A DNA stretch of 64,000 bases, from the NCBI RefSeq assembly GCF_040115645.1, contig NC_089547.1, positions 4,278,001-4,342,000 of the forward strand, given 5' to 3'. This document shows positions 43,801 through 56,327 of the stretch, piece by piece. The notes beneath the pieces are model-generated. The model was not told the DNA's origin. It searched no databases and saw only the letters and a list, made by a program, of their open reading frames with translations. Origin of the DNA: Euwallacea fornicatus (Eukaryota > Arthropoda > Insecta > Coleoptera > Curculionidae). The position numbers and the translations under genes were made by a program. Each line of letters starts with the position of its first letter. Position 1 is the stretch's first letter.

Positions 43801-46729
43801 CTTTCAAAACCCATATACAGAGAAAACCACCCAACTATAAATTTGTCCATTTATTAAATCGAGTTTATCACCTTTGGAAGTGCGATTGACATTTTTAGCA
43901 AATATTTTGAATATGCGCAAAATAGATTCAAGAAAAATTTGGGTTTCAAGGCTATCAGTGATCTACGTAATATGTGTATTGCAAATAGGTTGGTAGGATA
44001 ATAAAGTGGAGTTTGTGAGTGTCCAATTTAATCAACACAATAACCAACTAACACCAAAATGACGTTAAGTTTCACTTCAATCTTTAATGCTTTTATAGGC
44101 TCTCACTGGTACCGGCCTTAGTACACCATTGCTTCATTTTTTATGAAAGCCCCAATTTCTATACCTAAACCACACACTAAAATCTACGCCTATGTCGAAT
44201 TTCTCAATTAAAAAAGAACTAATTATATATATTTCAAAATCTTATATCCTGCCCTTTTACGCCAGACAGTTTCGACCCATTTTTTAATTTCAAGATAAAT
44301 TATTATTTATTTCTGTGATGAATCTCATAGGCATATTACAAACCATCTTGATGTTTGCAAATTTCTAACTATATACAAATGTGTAATCTTATAGGAAAAT
44401 ATATATTGTGAATTTATGAGCTTATTTCAGAACCTTGTACCCAGCCCCTATATGCCCCTGCAACTTTCACCACACAATTGTGACGAAGTTGCTTAGTCAA
44501 GGCACTTACATTTGTGGTGAATTTCATTGGCGTATCACACATTATTATTCCGAAATTATCTTCAAATCTGGCCTTTTTTTAGAAGATTGCTTATACGACT
44601 CAAATTCAAAACCTGGTATTCGACTCCTGGAATTCTTCTTGTCACTGTTTAGAAAAGTCTTCTTCATGTCACTGTTCAGAAAAAAATCAAATTAACATCA
44701 TTTTGGGACTTAATTTGGAATTTGAAGATTTCAGCAGACACTTACAAATTGTTCTCAATTTTCCTATCCACCCAGTCGGGTGATGTTTTCTGTATAGACA
44801 AAACATGGCTCTACCAACCTATATCCCACGTAGGATTTGAAGCCAAAACCTAACGTCACCACTGGATAGCCTATACAGTGGGCGGCAAACGGTCGACATA
44901 GGTCCAGATGACCTGGGAGGTGTTTGACATCTCGTAGGCGGATTGCCGCCTCAAGGTATACAAACAGAACCCAAAGGACTACAGTGGGAGCACATATCCC
45001 TGTAAATAGAATAGAATTTAACTGATGAGTCTGTGTGGCAATAATGTGTCAGATGCAAATTAAAACTCTGCGAGGAGTAATTAAATTGTAGTTTAAAATA
45101 GAAAATTATCAACAATTTCTTTTTAAGTTTTGTTTTTCTATGGAATTTAACTACAAAAAACTTTATTTTGAATGGCTTATAAAGTAAATAGAATATATTT
45201 TTATTTAATCAAATTTCAGGTGTAAAGGGTTTTCATTTCAAAATTAACACTGAAATATTATATGATTTTGGTTCTAGTTCGACTGTGGGGAGCTTGAATA
45301 GCAATTGATACATAGACTAAATTTGCATCAAACTCCCTTAATTTTTAATATTTGGTAAACATAATGCTAAATCAATGAAATTAAGTCCCCCCAAAAGATC
45401 AATAGCATTTAAGCTAATTTAAAAAATTAACTTCTGCATATGAAAAATTAAAAAGAAATTTCTATTAAAATGTATTAACAAGGTTCTATCACTGCAAAAT
45501 AACTTAAAGCCTGAAAGTTAAATTAACATTTATAAACGAAGTGCCAAAGTAGCAAAATTGATAATAGAAATAAACCATTTATTTATTCACTTTCCACAAG
45601 ATGAATATCTACTTCTTTTTGGTTATCTTTTCCTCAGGAAAATAGCTATAAGGAACTAATTACTGTGGCAACATATATCAGCCATTAAATCAAACATCTT
45701 CCAGTAAAGAGTGTCACAACTTGAAACATTCAAATTGATTTTTATCAAGATTTTCAAAAATCTTTTCTAAGCACCTATTCAATCATAAAGTAGTTTTCTA
45801 TATCAAGTGTTATATGCTCACCTTTATCTGTATGCCACACATACTGCACCCAGACATAGGTGCTGGCAACGAAAAACAGCCACTGCACGGGGATGAAGAA
45901 GTAGCACAGCATGTCGGAGGTGAGAGCCACCAGGACGAAGAAAACTGAAAAGGCCAGGCCTTGGTACTTAAAAGAGTCGTAGACTGAGCGAATCAGTAAG
46001 TAGAATGGCCATAGAAATTCAAAACGGAACTCCAGGAGGAAGTCGGCCACTATTACCAGGAGCCACAAAATGATGAACTTCAAGTAGAGAAGTGTGCTGA
46101 AAAGGACAATAAAAATGTGACATTTGGGCTAGCAAATGTGGCCAAATTATATGTATTTTAGTTGGTTGGGCAGTGCTTTGGTAGAGTCCTATTGTGAGTA
46201 TTTTTTAAAAATACATTTGCCAAGTAACTACCTTTGGGGTAACCTTAAATTATCATGCTGTGAACATGTAACAATTTGTCTGAGATCATTTGAATGCAAA
46301 ACGTTATAATTCTGTTTGTGACCCCTAGTTTGTTATGCTGCATTCATGTTAGGAGAAAATAGAATCTTTTGACTGTATTTATAGATATGCATTGGCAAAA
46401 ATAAGGTTTGTTTTGACAGCTGTAGATATGGTTTTTTCTATCTTCTGATTAAGGGTAGTTTGAGGGTGCAAACTCATATGACCGCAAAAGGGTAATCGAA
46501 GGTGCAAAAATTTTATCCCCGATGCCAAAAAGTCCCTGTTCCGCTAAACAACAGCCATTTTGTAACACATATGGTCAAAATCGCTTAGGTTGTGAGCTCC
46601 CCACTGCGATTTACTACTCTAAATCACATTCAAAACTCGAATGTTATACCTTCCGTAAAATCCTTCGGCGATTTTGTTCCTTTTCATGGGTCTTCTCATC
46701 TTAGCCAGCTCCACATTTCGCCTCTTCAT
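40891..46729 (-). CDS. Macoilin (conserved neuronal ER membrane protein)
   Basis: Multi-pass ER membrane protein with a C-terminal coiled coil, needed for neuronal function in nematodes and expressed in nervous tissue. Coding exons 46729-46650, 46096-45822, 44999-44819, 43784-43592, 43543-43382, 43334-43125, 43072-42833, 42447-42332, 41382-41189 and 41132-40891 give 630 residues, all phases consistent. The N-terminus is MKRRNVELAKMRRPMKRNKI, then GFYGSTLLYLKF. Membrane segments cover about residues 30-190, with the hallmark RSVYDSFKYQGLAFSVFF, STYVWVQYVWHT and FAAHCIGYPVVTLGFGFKSY. A His/Ser/Asn-rich linker follows. The coiled coil takes up about residues 310-570, with ALSAETRIKLDLFSALGEAK. 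The tail DPNATAYTPKSSASNT is conserved. A His-Asn-rich exon is spliced through weak donors (GTTTAT at 43381, GTTCGT at 43124), chosen because the frame holds. Confidence 0.95.
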
Positions 46730-46920
46730 AATTTCATACAGGACCACGATACTGAAAACTTATGATTTAACAACACTTTTCTGGAGATCTCCCCGAATTC
46801 CGCGGCTTTTTCATGGATTTTTTATCCAGAAATTCGTCTTTGCGGTAAAAACGGAACGTCTTTTGTGATGACACTTGTGACAGATAAGATAAGTCCAGGG
46901 TAATTGTAAAGTATGAGACG

Positions 46921-46930
46921 AGGTGGCGCC
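46921..46930 (+). promoter_or_regulatory. Insect CTCF-like core upstream of macoilin
   Basis: AGGTGGCGCC matches the fly CTCF core AGGTGGCGC. It lies about 190 bases upstream of the macoilin ATG and about 120 bases past the end of trehalase, a natural place for a boundary between two tandem genes. This is motif evidence only. Confidence 0.3.
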
Positions 46931-47018
46931 AGTAGTGCTGTCAAAGGGTGAACTGGATAACATATATGTCGACATTGTAGTCAATAGAAATAATTGCGTA
47001 AAATGAAATTTGATGAGT

Positions 47019-47024
47019 TTTATT
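47019..47024 (-). terminator. Poly(A) signal of trehalase
   Basis: The minus strand reads AATAAA about 25 bases past the TAA stop, a very short 3' UTR. Confidence 0.65.
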
Positions 47025-47047
47025 TAAATGCTTTTTGTAGTAATAAA

Positions 47048-49157
47048 TTATTTATTAGTGTAGAATAAATCTATAAAAGTCAGAGCAACCCCATTGGTCC
47101 ATCCAAAACCCGGTTGTACTTCGTATTCACCCCCACCTCCAAACTTTCCAGGATCCAAAGCGTCGTACTTTTCAAACATAATCTTATTTTCATTGTACCC
47201 AATCATATTCGCTGCTACCCAACTGGAAAAAAAAATCTATTTTCAAACTATCGGGTATTCTGCTTCATCATACTTATGTCCGAATGTTTTGCCCATATCT
47301 ATAGCATCAACGTTCCCAGTTTGTAGCAATCCCAACACCACGAACTCTTGCAATGGGGGCCAGGCGTTCCTGAAGTCCCACTGCTCCCCACTTTGATCCA
47401 GAGAGGTGGGAATACCTCCACGATACATGTCTATTCCATTATTTAGGAGATACTCAGTTGCGCGTTTGCCGTAATAATCCTTCTTGTTTAAATCGTAGGT
47501 TTTAGCCCATAAAGGAGCGAAATTGCTGGGGTAAAAATTATTGCGGTTTCGTTGCAGAACTATGTCGTAATCGAGCCATATTCCTTCATTGTCGTCATAA
47601 AATACCTTAAAAATATTCGTTTAAAAATTGAATTTGTGTTGGATTATACGTTACACTACCATTTCAATGGATTTATTCCAAGCGTCTGCCTTCTCTTGCC
47701 ACATATCTCTTCTATCCGAATCATTAAAAATGTGATAAAATTCTGCAACACCACTGAAAGCTTTGCATAAAATTGCATTAAGATCCACTGGGACAACTCG
47801 CTGAGTGAGTGTGTGAGTGACATTCGTCTCAGTACCACCGCTGTTATCAAAGAACCATCTGCTAGAGAAATCCCATCCGCTTTCAGCAGCACCTTTCAAG
47901 GCTTTATAACAAGTTTTCTACAAATGTCTTTATCACTAATTTTTTTACAACGTTTTGAATACTTACCTTGGCAGTTTCATTGTAAATATTGCAAGTCTCC
48001 AAATCCTTGCTGTAAGATTCTGGTCGAGGGGTATTACTGAAAGGCTCATAGTGAGCTAATTCATGGATCACTCCATTTTTCTCTACAAGTTTAGTCCGGT
48101 TTTTTAACCAGAAATTGAGCTCAATTTCAACGCACTGAATGTTGTTCTTTAACCACTCGGTGTCTTGGGTGTACTTCAAATACTCCTGAATCATGAAAGT
48201 TAAAACGGGGGGGTGAGATCGGTTGAGGTAGTATTTTCTGGAGCCATTGGGCATGAAACCAATCTCCTTAATGAGGTGACAGATGTTTTCCAACATACCA
48301 CGGACCGTGTCATACATTTCGCTGAGGAGAAGGCCCTTCATTATCCAGTAGGAGTCCCAATAGTAGACTTCCCTGCACAGAGTGTTCGAAAATTAGAGTA
48401 AAAAAGATCGATCATGTGCAGCCACTCATTTATGCAAGACGTTAGGAAATGCTTAGTGATATCGCACATGCCACTCAAAATAGCATTTCCTAATGAGTCC
48501 TATGCATGACCTCTTCTAGTTGCGGTCAGATTTTGTTTTTATGGCAACGATTGCGACTTACTTGAATCGGCCACCGGGTACTATGAACCCATTAGGCACT
48601 TCCAATATGGAATGTTGCTCGGGATTTTCATACACATTGTGGCTGATTTTGCGCCCCAAAGAGGGCCAGATTCCAATGAGATTTTTGGCGAACTCTCGCA
48701 CTTTTTCGTCGCTGATTTGTTCAAGGATCGCTGGGGAGGGGTTGAAATCGGTAGGAGTCCAACTTATTGTTTCGTTTTCTCTTATAAAGTTGCTTTTGAC
48801 GAAGTTCTCCACGTCAGCCTTGGTCGGTTTTCCATTGGTGGCGTTCATCATTTGCCTGTAAGAAACATCCTTCGTCGATTTGAATTTTGAACTTGTATAA
48901 ACAACTTGCCAGAAATTGTCCAAAGTAACGTTGACGGGGTTCACTTGGCTCATGTCCACGAAAGTCTTGGAATCGTTGAAAATCATAGCTCTTTGTACTA
49001 CATCCAGGAGTTCTCCCTTGCAGTACACAGGACTAGGACAGGAATCGATGGTTTCGTCCTCTTCAGGTGCTTCATAAAGCGGGAGTGTAGATACTTCAAG
49101 GAAACGAGCAGCAAGTAGTACCCCCAAGAGGACGACTATCACTAATTCTCGTTGCAT
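47048..49157 (-). CDS. Treh: Trehalase, secreted (GH37, Tre-1 type)
   Basis: Hydrolyses trehalose, the insect blood sugar, to two glucose molecules. Coding exons 49157-48562, 48372-47967, 47917-47660, 47605-47274 and 47222-47048 give 588 residues. The start gives MQREL and then a hydrophobic stretch (VIVVLLGVLLAARFL), a signal peptide. Trehalase signature 1 is PGGRFKEVYYWDSYW, split by intron 1. Signature 2 is QWDFRNAWPPLQ. The glycine-rich GGGGEYEVQPGFGWTNG and the ESGWDFSSRW motif carry the conserved acidic residues of the GH37 active site. Several NxS/T sequons fit a secreted glycoprotein. The protein ends FIDLFYTNK without a C-terminal membrane helix, so it is the soluble Tre-1 form rather than membrane-bound Tre-2. 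Confidence 0.96.
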
Positions 49158-49279
49158 AGTTTCCTATAGGGAAGCGCTGCGAACGACTGTTATGAGATTA
49201 TGGTCTAAAACCAAGAAAGGTGCGTGAAATTGGGCAATTAGGTTCCTCGGGGACACGAACATCAGGGTCTTACACGCAC

Positions 49280-49287
49280 TATTTATA
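49280..49287 (-). promoter_or_regulatory. TATA box of trehalase
   Basis: The minus strand reads TATAAATA, a near-perfect TATA box, about 125 bases before the start codon. A start site near 49250 would leave a leader of about 90 bases. A second TATA-like sequence (TATTTAAG) lies on the minus strand near 49456-49463. Confidence 0.55.
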
Positions 49288-49299
49288 ATTAATTCACCA

Positions 49300-50821
49300 A
49301 ATTAACCTTGCTTGATCGGAAAAGACTTGAGGAAGGTTGGATTCGATGGCGATCAGATATGATGAAGTTAAGCGACAATGTTGCGGCAGGAGAGTGCAAT
49401 TTACAATTAATAATCGCTGTACGAGTTTCTTCCCACCTGCTTGCACTTCAGCACACTTAAATACATGAGGTTTGGCCGTAAGGTTTACGTAAGTGATATA
49501 TGGAAATAAGACGTACCATTATCTGTGGATTCCCTCAAACCGCGGAAAGTTATCGTTATTATTTAACTGAACTTATTTAGAATGTTATTCTGACGATAAA
49601 GAGCTGCGGTTTACTTATCATTGTATGTAAATTTTACAGGTGCATTATGTTACTCATAAACACATAGTTTATTTCCCATTTCTGGCGTACCGGTAACCAT
49701 AGCGACGAGGCAAAACAAACAAACGTCAAAAGCCCGACAGGCATCGTTGTAGACACCTGCATCGAATTTTGAAATTTGGGGCGTTAAATTTTTTTTATTT
49801 TCCAAAAATTCGCACAAAATGACGCTTTGACCCTCCGTTTGCGGCTTTTCACCGAACCTCGGCTTATTTTGCTTGCTGAGTAAACGGACTGCTGCCGCAC
49901 TCAGTTCCAACTGCGGTGAGTGTGCGGTAAAGTATGTATGACTTTCCGCACTTGTTTAGGGCAAACAACACTGACTTCCTTGCACTTACCGACTCTCCAC
50001 CGGCATCACTCTAAAACACACAATTTCGTCCATATTTATTGGATGCGATATGCAGGAAATGCCAGTGACACAGTATGACTACGTTTACGTTAATTCTTGA
50101 ACTATTGGTCAAACTACTTCGGAGAGCTTTGCCCGCCGTCGAAACCGAGTCAATTGGCGAAGAAATTTCAGACCCAGACCAACAAAGAGATTTTGCCCAT
50201 TAATAGCGACGTTTCAAGGATCTTATAAATTAATTCTGCCGGCTCAATAATTAAAGCACACACACTTATTAGTATTTTCATTTATTAGTTGTTATGATAA
50301 GACGGCGAACAATGCACCAGATAAAGCAGTGGGTCAGCACTTCGTGTCGGTGTTTAAATCTGTACGTATACCTTGATTGCTGAAAAAGTAGGGGGAGTGT
50401 GCTCGGGGCTCGCCTAGTGCGACCCTGTAAGAACCGCCAAAGAAACGGACGTGCAAAAAACATTAACAGAAAAATTTAATCCGGAACTTTGAGGTCCGTC
50501 AGTGATGTCCTACGTACTGAGGCAGGGGCGGCCCGCCCCGTTTCCGGGTCCCGTGACCCAAGATCAACCCGAATTCGTCCTGCGTCACTGCGGCCCACTT
50601 ACCTCTAGAGTCGCGAATGAAGTAATTAAAAAATGCTCAATTTTCCGCGTAAAACAGCCTAAAATGTCCCAAAATGTTTTTTTTTCGTAAAGTAAACGAA
50701 ACTGAGTTGTTCTCCTGAACAGAGCCGGATCGACCCCAAATTCTTGGCGGAGGATCGGATACCTATATATTATATTTTTGATTTGCACCTCCTAAATGCA
50801 TTAACAACGATTTCTTTCCAG
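49300..50821. other. Non-coding stretch with a GC-rich island
   Basis: Mostly featureless. At 50500-50600 a GC-rich patch contains small palindromes (GGGGCGG next to CCCGCCCC; GGGTC-CCGT-GACCC). An 86-codon minus-strand frame at 49650-49910 shows no family feature. Confidence 0.45.
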
Positions 50822-50881
50822 GTTCAAACCGCTTTTTGTCGCCTTCATCGCATATTCGCCACACAGTGCGACCACTGCAAG
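50822..50881 (+). other. Candidate 60-nt internal exon
   Basis: A 60-base segment is bounded by a textbook acceptor (TTTCTTTCCAG, ending at 50821) and donor (AAG then GTAAGT, from 50882). All three frames are open. It could be a cassette exon of a plus-strand gene, but I cannot link it to others. In phase 2 it would follow the orphan exon at 38723 in frame; that link is speculative. Confidence 0.3.
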
Positions 50882-53800
50882 GTAAGTCCAAAGAGTTATT
50901 AAAGTTTTTCTTTGATGTAAAAGTGCAACGGACTGAATAATAGGATAAAGAGTGAAATTAATTTATCAGGCATTCTGTAACTCGTTAATTTCGTTTTTGA
51001 TAAGTTTGCCTTTAGATTGCGGTCTAGGTAGAGGTTTCGCATCTTCGACTTCTTTAAAGCAACAGTTAGATCGTTACGGACATTAACAAGCTGATTTTTC
51101 TCTGTGTATTGTACACCGGCTAATCGGTTCGAACTTGATAACGAAATTGCGTTTGAAAACGCTCTATTATCCCCCCAAGGGGCCACTGTTGGGCGCACTT
51201 ATTTACTCATCGATTACAACTGTTCCTTTAAACTGACCTAGACCAGTGCTGCGGGCGCAACTTTAAGCAGGGAAAGTTGTTAGTTATTGGACTTAAGCTC
51301 CCTAAAGAGTATACCGATCTAAGCCGATGTGCAAGATTGGGTATATAATAATTGCTTTCACTATAATTACCACTCTCGCACTACTGAACTGGACTGCAGT
51401 ACCTTATTCAAAGTCACTCTATCGACTAATAGCATTAGAAGTAGCATTTTGTCTTATATATTCTATCCAATTTTTATGATAAGATAATAGTGACGAGGCA
51501 AAGGTAAACTTTGATTTGTGTCAAAAGTGTTTACTGACGTGTCCCTAGAGTCGTGATCATTGTAGAGAGTTATTAGAGAACCTAACTCCCGGATTGATTT
51601 TTCCACACAAACTTCTATAACTAAACCCAAACCCTCTTTCAAACGCGAACTTATGCTTTCGACGTGAAAGTCCATTGCCCCTAACGACAAAACCGTCTTT
51701 TAAAAGGGCCGACACCCAAACCCGAAAAGAATAAGGGACGAAATGACGGCCATCCTCTCGGGGCTTGTACGAAAATTGCCCCCATCTTATATGCGTCAAG
51801 TCTTTTCTTTTATTGTTCTCTTTTCGTATTCGTCAATTTAAAGTCATCTGATTTTGGAGGATGCGATTCCATCTCCATCTAAATAAAGCGTTGATACGCT
51901 GCACATTTGCCGCCTTAGGGTTCAGCATTCGTGTATTTTTCTCCCTTTATTTTAGGGTCGCCTATAGTTTGATTTTAGAGTGTGCCGATTTGCCTTCAAT
52001 CAAAAATGAATGGGGTAAATTTGGCGAAAGTGCATTCATGAATTGAATACGATGCTAAAAGTTTGGCAAAGGGAATTGGCGAATCTCGTAAATTGAAAGA
52101 GGGGAAATGTTTATTTCGGCCCATAAAATGAATAACCTGAACTAACCCGAACTAACGCCGCACTCGCCGTGGGGGTCAAGAAACCTGCAAGCTCAAATTT
52201 TTACGAGTTAATGCGTTGTTTTCTATTTTTACGAACCGTAATAAGAAGGGCGTTTCCATGCCCTTAACGGCCAAATTTTCTAAATAGGGCAATCTAATAC
52301 TAACTGCGGCATATTATTTTCTACATCTATTTGCGCCCGTTTCAGAGTTCTACATCCTAAAAGAAATTAAAATTAATTTTAATTGGATAAACCACTAAGA
52401 GGTAATTTTTCGTAGTTACGAATCAAATTACTAAAGGAAAACGACGATAATGTCCATTTTGATCCTTTAAAATGGGAATTAAGCGGGGCGCATTCGCCGA
52501 GACATCAAGAAATCTTTCAGATTGTGATATTTTCTCAACAATATCTTTTGATATTTCACTCAATATCTCTAAATGTGAAATTATTCTACTTACGCTAAAC
52601 GAGCCATTGGCACACTTGAAAAAAAATCATCTTTGAGCTCTCCACTGAAGTGAATAAATATTCCACAGAACTGAGAGCTGCCTGTTTACCAATAATGAAA
52701 CCGGATAAGATAAAACACATCATTGAAATTAACCATGCTCGGATAGATAAAATATTGAATCATTACGCTTAGGAAAAAAATCTTTTTGTTGTTGTTATTT
52801 CCATTTTTGTGCGAACGCCATAGTTTTTAGCCGATCGAGACTTGGGGCAAACACGCCTTATCGCAGCCAAAGGGCCAATCTCACATCCACCACGTCTCTG
52901 CGAAGTGACTAATGCCTTAACCCTTAGCAGTGACATTAGTAAAACAATTTATCCCCTCGGAGGCCGTTTTTTCGTCCGCTTCCTCTCTCTATATATCCGG
53001 CGTTATTCACGCTGACCCGTGGCCCCAGCAGCATTAAACTTCTTTATCTCGCCCAAAACCAGATTCTGGACCGTTTTGCCTCTTAATAACATAAATTACG
53101 GTGGCAATTTAGCTTGCCGCCCCCGGTAACCGCCACTGCTTATTGCAAAGTTAGCACCCCGTTTAAGGAACTTCGGCAGTTGCTTCTTAGGGCCGCATAA
53201 CAACTTGTTGTTTTTGTTGAAGGGAGAGGATTCGGGGTGTCTGTTGATAAGCCCGAAGAAATTCGACTGAGTGGCATAAGAAAGTTGGATGTGATGAGCA
53301 GGTGTAACGTATAGACCGAAATTCCACGTATTGGATGCGGACAAAAGATGTGGGGGTCTCAGTTTTTAAAATATTCGATATTTCCCCGCGAATTGTCACG
53401 AGGAGACACCTTTCGTTGGCCCGATTTGAAAGGTGTCCGCCAAACTGCCTTGGAAAGGACATGAAATCCATCGGGGCAAGCTGCTCGAGCCCAGTTGTTA
53501 TAATCACCTCTCTTGGTTTATGAGATGAGCATTAAACGCCTCAAAGAGGGAATCTCTCGAATCGCGACCCATGCTTTCTATACGGCCCAATGCGGAGTCC
53601 TTATCGCTCGATTAGAGCGAAAAACAATAATATAGAAAAACTCCGGATTTTTTTCAGTCGGGACCGAGTATGGAGGTTTTGAGATATTTTTTGGGTCACT
53701 CGTGTTACGCCACCTTCAAGGATGGCGAGTGAGACCCACTTACGCGAGTGAAAATTGATTTTTTTTTTTTTTTTTAACCAAGAATAGGAACCTCTTTTCG

Positions 53801-55010
53801 TCAAAATTAGTCGTTAAATGGGCGGCAAGAACCCAATTTACATTCTTTTTTTGTGATTTTCGCATTTAAATTGTCGAAAGCCGTGTAAACCCCGGTTAAC
53901 AACTCCTCCAAGTAAACTTACTAAGCGCATTAAAATGCGCAAGGGCGCAAATCTATTATTCGATAGTTTAGAGTTGGAGGGCCCTCCAACTCCCGAAGAG
54001 CCTTGTTTGGCTTACGACGTTTCAACCCCGGAAGTGGATCCAGCTTCAGTGCATTGTACTGGCTAATTGCGAACTCTATGACATCCTTCCGATGCGAGTC
54101 AATATTGACAAAGGATTACGTTTTTTGTGTCGTTATTTGGAGAGAAAATACGCAGAAAATAGGATTGTTTACAATGCCTATAAACAGGTTAAAGGTCGGT
54201 GGCAAATCGAATTGGGGGCTCGTTTGAGGCACGTAAAGGGGGAACGCAAACATTGGCACGCTCAGCTTGATCGAATTAAGCCCATAACGTGTGTTCTGCT
54301 GGGTGACATCTTCGGAAAGTTCCCAAATTTATTTAATTCCGAGGGAATCTTTCATGACAGAACACAGGATACATAAATAAAACACGGCGAACACTCGAGA
54401 GTAATATCGTGTATTACTTTACTGATAAATCACATTGCAACAGTCAACTTGGCCTTAAAACCGAGTTACATATTGAATATTACTTACACGTATAAAAACA
54501 ATAAGCTATGAAACTCACCGTCTCAACGTCATAAACCCATCTATTACTTCCATTTATATTTACATTATATTTATGTTACATTGTTGTGCATCGCTTTCGT
54601 CTTTCAAAATATTTACAAAATCATGTACAGTTAGAAACAATAACGCAGTAAAACTCGGTAGGTTCCAAGTCGATCCTCACCTAGTTTAATGAGACGCCAT
54701 AAGGGCCAAATTATTGAACTGCGGTCGAGTGCGCGGGGAAGTACAGGGTCGCCCGTGCTAGGCCACGCACTTTAAAATTCAGATAAAGCGTTTCGAATAA
54801 AAATAAAAAATTTCTTATTGAACTGATATACCGAGTGTTTGTCGAGCACTTGTGCGAACTTTACACGTCGAACCTTTGGCTAAATTTCGAGGCACGAAGT
54901 TCAGATGAACGCGGGTCGGTATCGGCTTGGTTCTTGAGGTGCAGCCTCGCCGGATGACGCAGAATTTCGAACCTCGAACTCAGAATTGCCGCGGAGCTGA
55001 TGGGGGCCGT
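50882..55010. other. Non-coding stretch
   Basis: No recognised gene. A plus-strand frame at 54092-54376 (94 codons, charged) and the small ATG frame at 53935 are unremarkable. Poly-T runs at 53760-53775. The part from about 54400 to 55010 may be the 3' UTR of the minus-strand gene that ends near 55 kb. Confidence 0.45.
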
Positions 55011-55246
55011 TCAGGAGACGTGATCGTCGAGAATGAAATAGCCATCTAAATCGACGATGAATCCCACAGAATCGGCCATAGATTGGTTCAACGGAGGATT
55101 TTTTTTTCTTTCGCTTTGATTGGAGAGTTCGCGTTTAACTTCTAACGTGCACAGTCTACCGCGGGGAGCCCTGTAGTTTGCCAATGGAGTAATGGCGAGC
55201 CTCCGCTTTCGACTAAACAGAAACTTGGCGTCCCCATGGAACTTAG
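55011..55246 (-). CDS. Candidate terminal coding exon, unrecognised
   Basis: On the minus strand an acceptor (GATATTCAG) opens a 78-codon frame. It contains FLFSRKRRLAITPLANYRAP and ends VGFIVDLDGYFILDDHVS before TGA. Third positions are GC-rich and the peptide looks protein-like. It could be an alternative last exon of the gene ending at 56328. A donor-like A|GTATTT inside that exon at about 56335 would join it in phase. Equally it may be 3' UTR that is open by chance. No family recognised. Confidence 0.3.
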
Positions 55247-55986
55247 CTGAATATCAATAATTTAGTTCTTGGAGCATCGGCAAGTTTCGCCCTAAATCGT
55301 AATAAAAAATAAGTGGTACTTAAACCTATATTTTGGCTATTACTCAGGGTAGAAAACCTGACTTCTTTATCCCCGTTTTCGAGAGGTCTTAAACCAGAAA
55401 TTTTAGCCCCATTAACGGTTGTTCTTATTGGATGAATTGAAACTTTCTTTATTACTTTTTCACCGTTAAACTATAATATTCACTGATGGAAAATATCATT
55501 AGTTAGTCTGGGTTATTGGGTGTTGATGTAATCGCATGCTCATACAGCAGGGTGTACCTTTTATCATCAGATAGTTATCTTGTTTCATAAAAAATACCGA
55601 ACGTAGACCTATTTAAAGCTAACCCACAACTCGCTTTTAAGGAATAACATTAATCGCAAACAATATAGACATTATTCGTAACGATAAAAGTATTTATAAG
55701 AGATTCAACAAATACGTAAAATAACTTAAAATAGATGTAGGTAATCGATAAATCTATATCTGTTTGTATATCTTTTTGGTATACGTCATAGGTGCCTAAT
55801 CTAGATCACAATAATTAGCCGGGTGTAACGAAACTTAGGGGAAGCACCTTTCTTACGGGTTTGGTTTGGTTAAAATTTGGTTGCTCGCGCACCCAGAACA
55901 TTTATTGTACAAATATCTTAAAAATAAATAAGCTTCACATAAGGCCTTGACATGACTAGCTAGTATTTGATACTAAATGTTACATA

Positions 55987-56107
55987 CGGGGTGTTCTCTC
56001 AAAGGTACATCGGGACAACTGAACTTTCGAAATACAAATTACCCTCAATCATCATATCTTGGTTAAAATATTCGAAAAGTTACGCTTAGCTTACGCGAGC
56101 CACCCTG
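55987..56107. mobile_element. 121-bp MITE with TA target duplication
   Basis: Flanked by TA at 55985-55986 and TA at 56108-56109. The tips are CGGGGTGTTCTC on the left and, reverse-complemented, CAGGGTGGCTCG on the right. They resemble the CAGGGTGTT ends of the larger element at 59374-60074 and belong to the Tc1/mariner target-site class. There is no coding capacity. Confidence 0.5.
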
Positions 56108-56327
56108 TACGTAAATGATCGCAAAAGGAAATCTTCAGCATTCAACAATTTATCATTTGAAGTAATCTAATGCAATGAAAACGGCTTCCCAAGACTACTA
56201 AACAATAAGTGGTAACACTGGTAACTACCCCATATTGAGCAAATATCTTATCTGGATTTTACGCGTTATTTCTCCTTTAGTTTCCATAGTAACTAAATCA
56301 CTATTTTTCATTGCTTTACAACCTCTG

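Noticed and set aside
49650..49910. 86-codon minus-strand frame upstream of trehalase
   Set aside because: No recognised family and no transcript signals; it may be chance.
50502..50620. GC-rich patch thought to be rRNA or tRNA derived
   Set aside because: I could not fold a cloverleaf or match an rRNA core by eye; it holds only small palindromes.
54092..54376. 94-codon charged frame with a KYAENRIVYNAYKQ segment
   Set aside because: No family match, overlapping alternative frames, no splice or promoter support.
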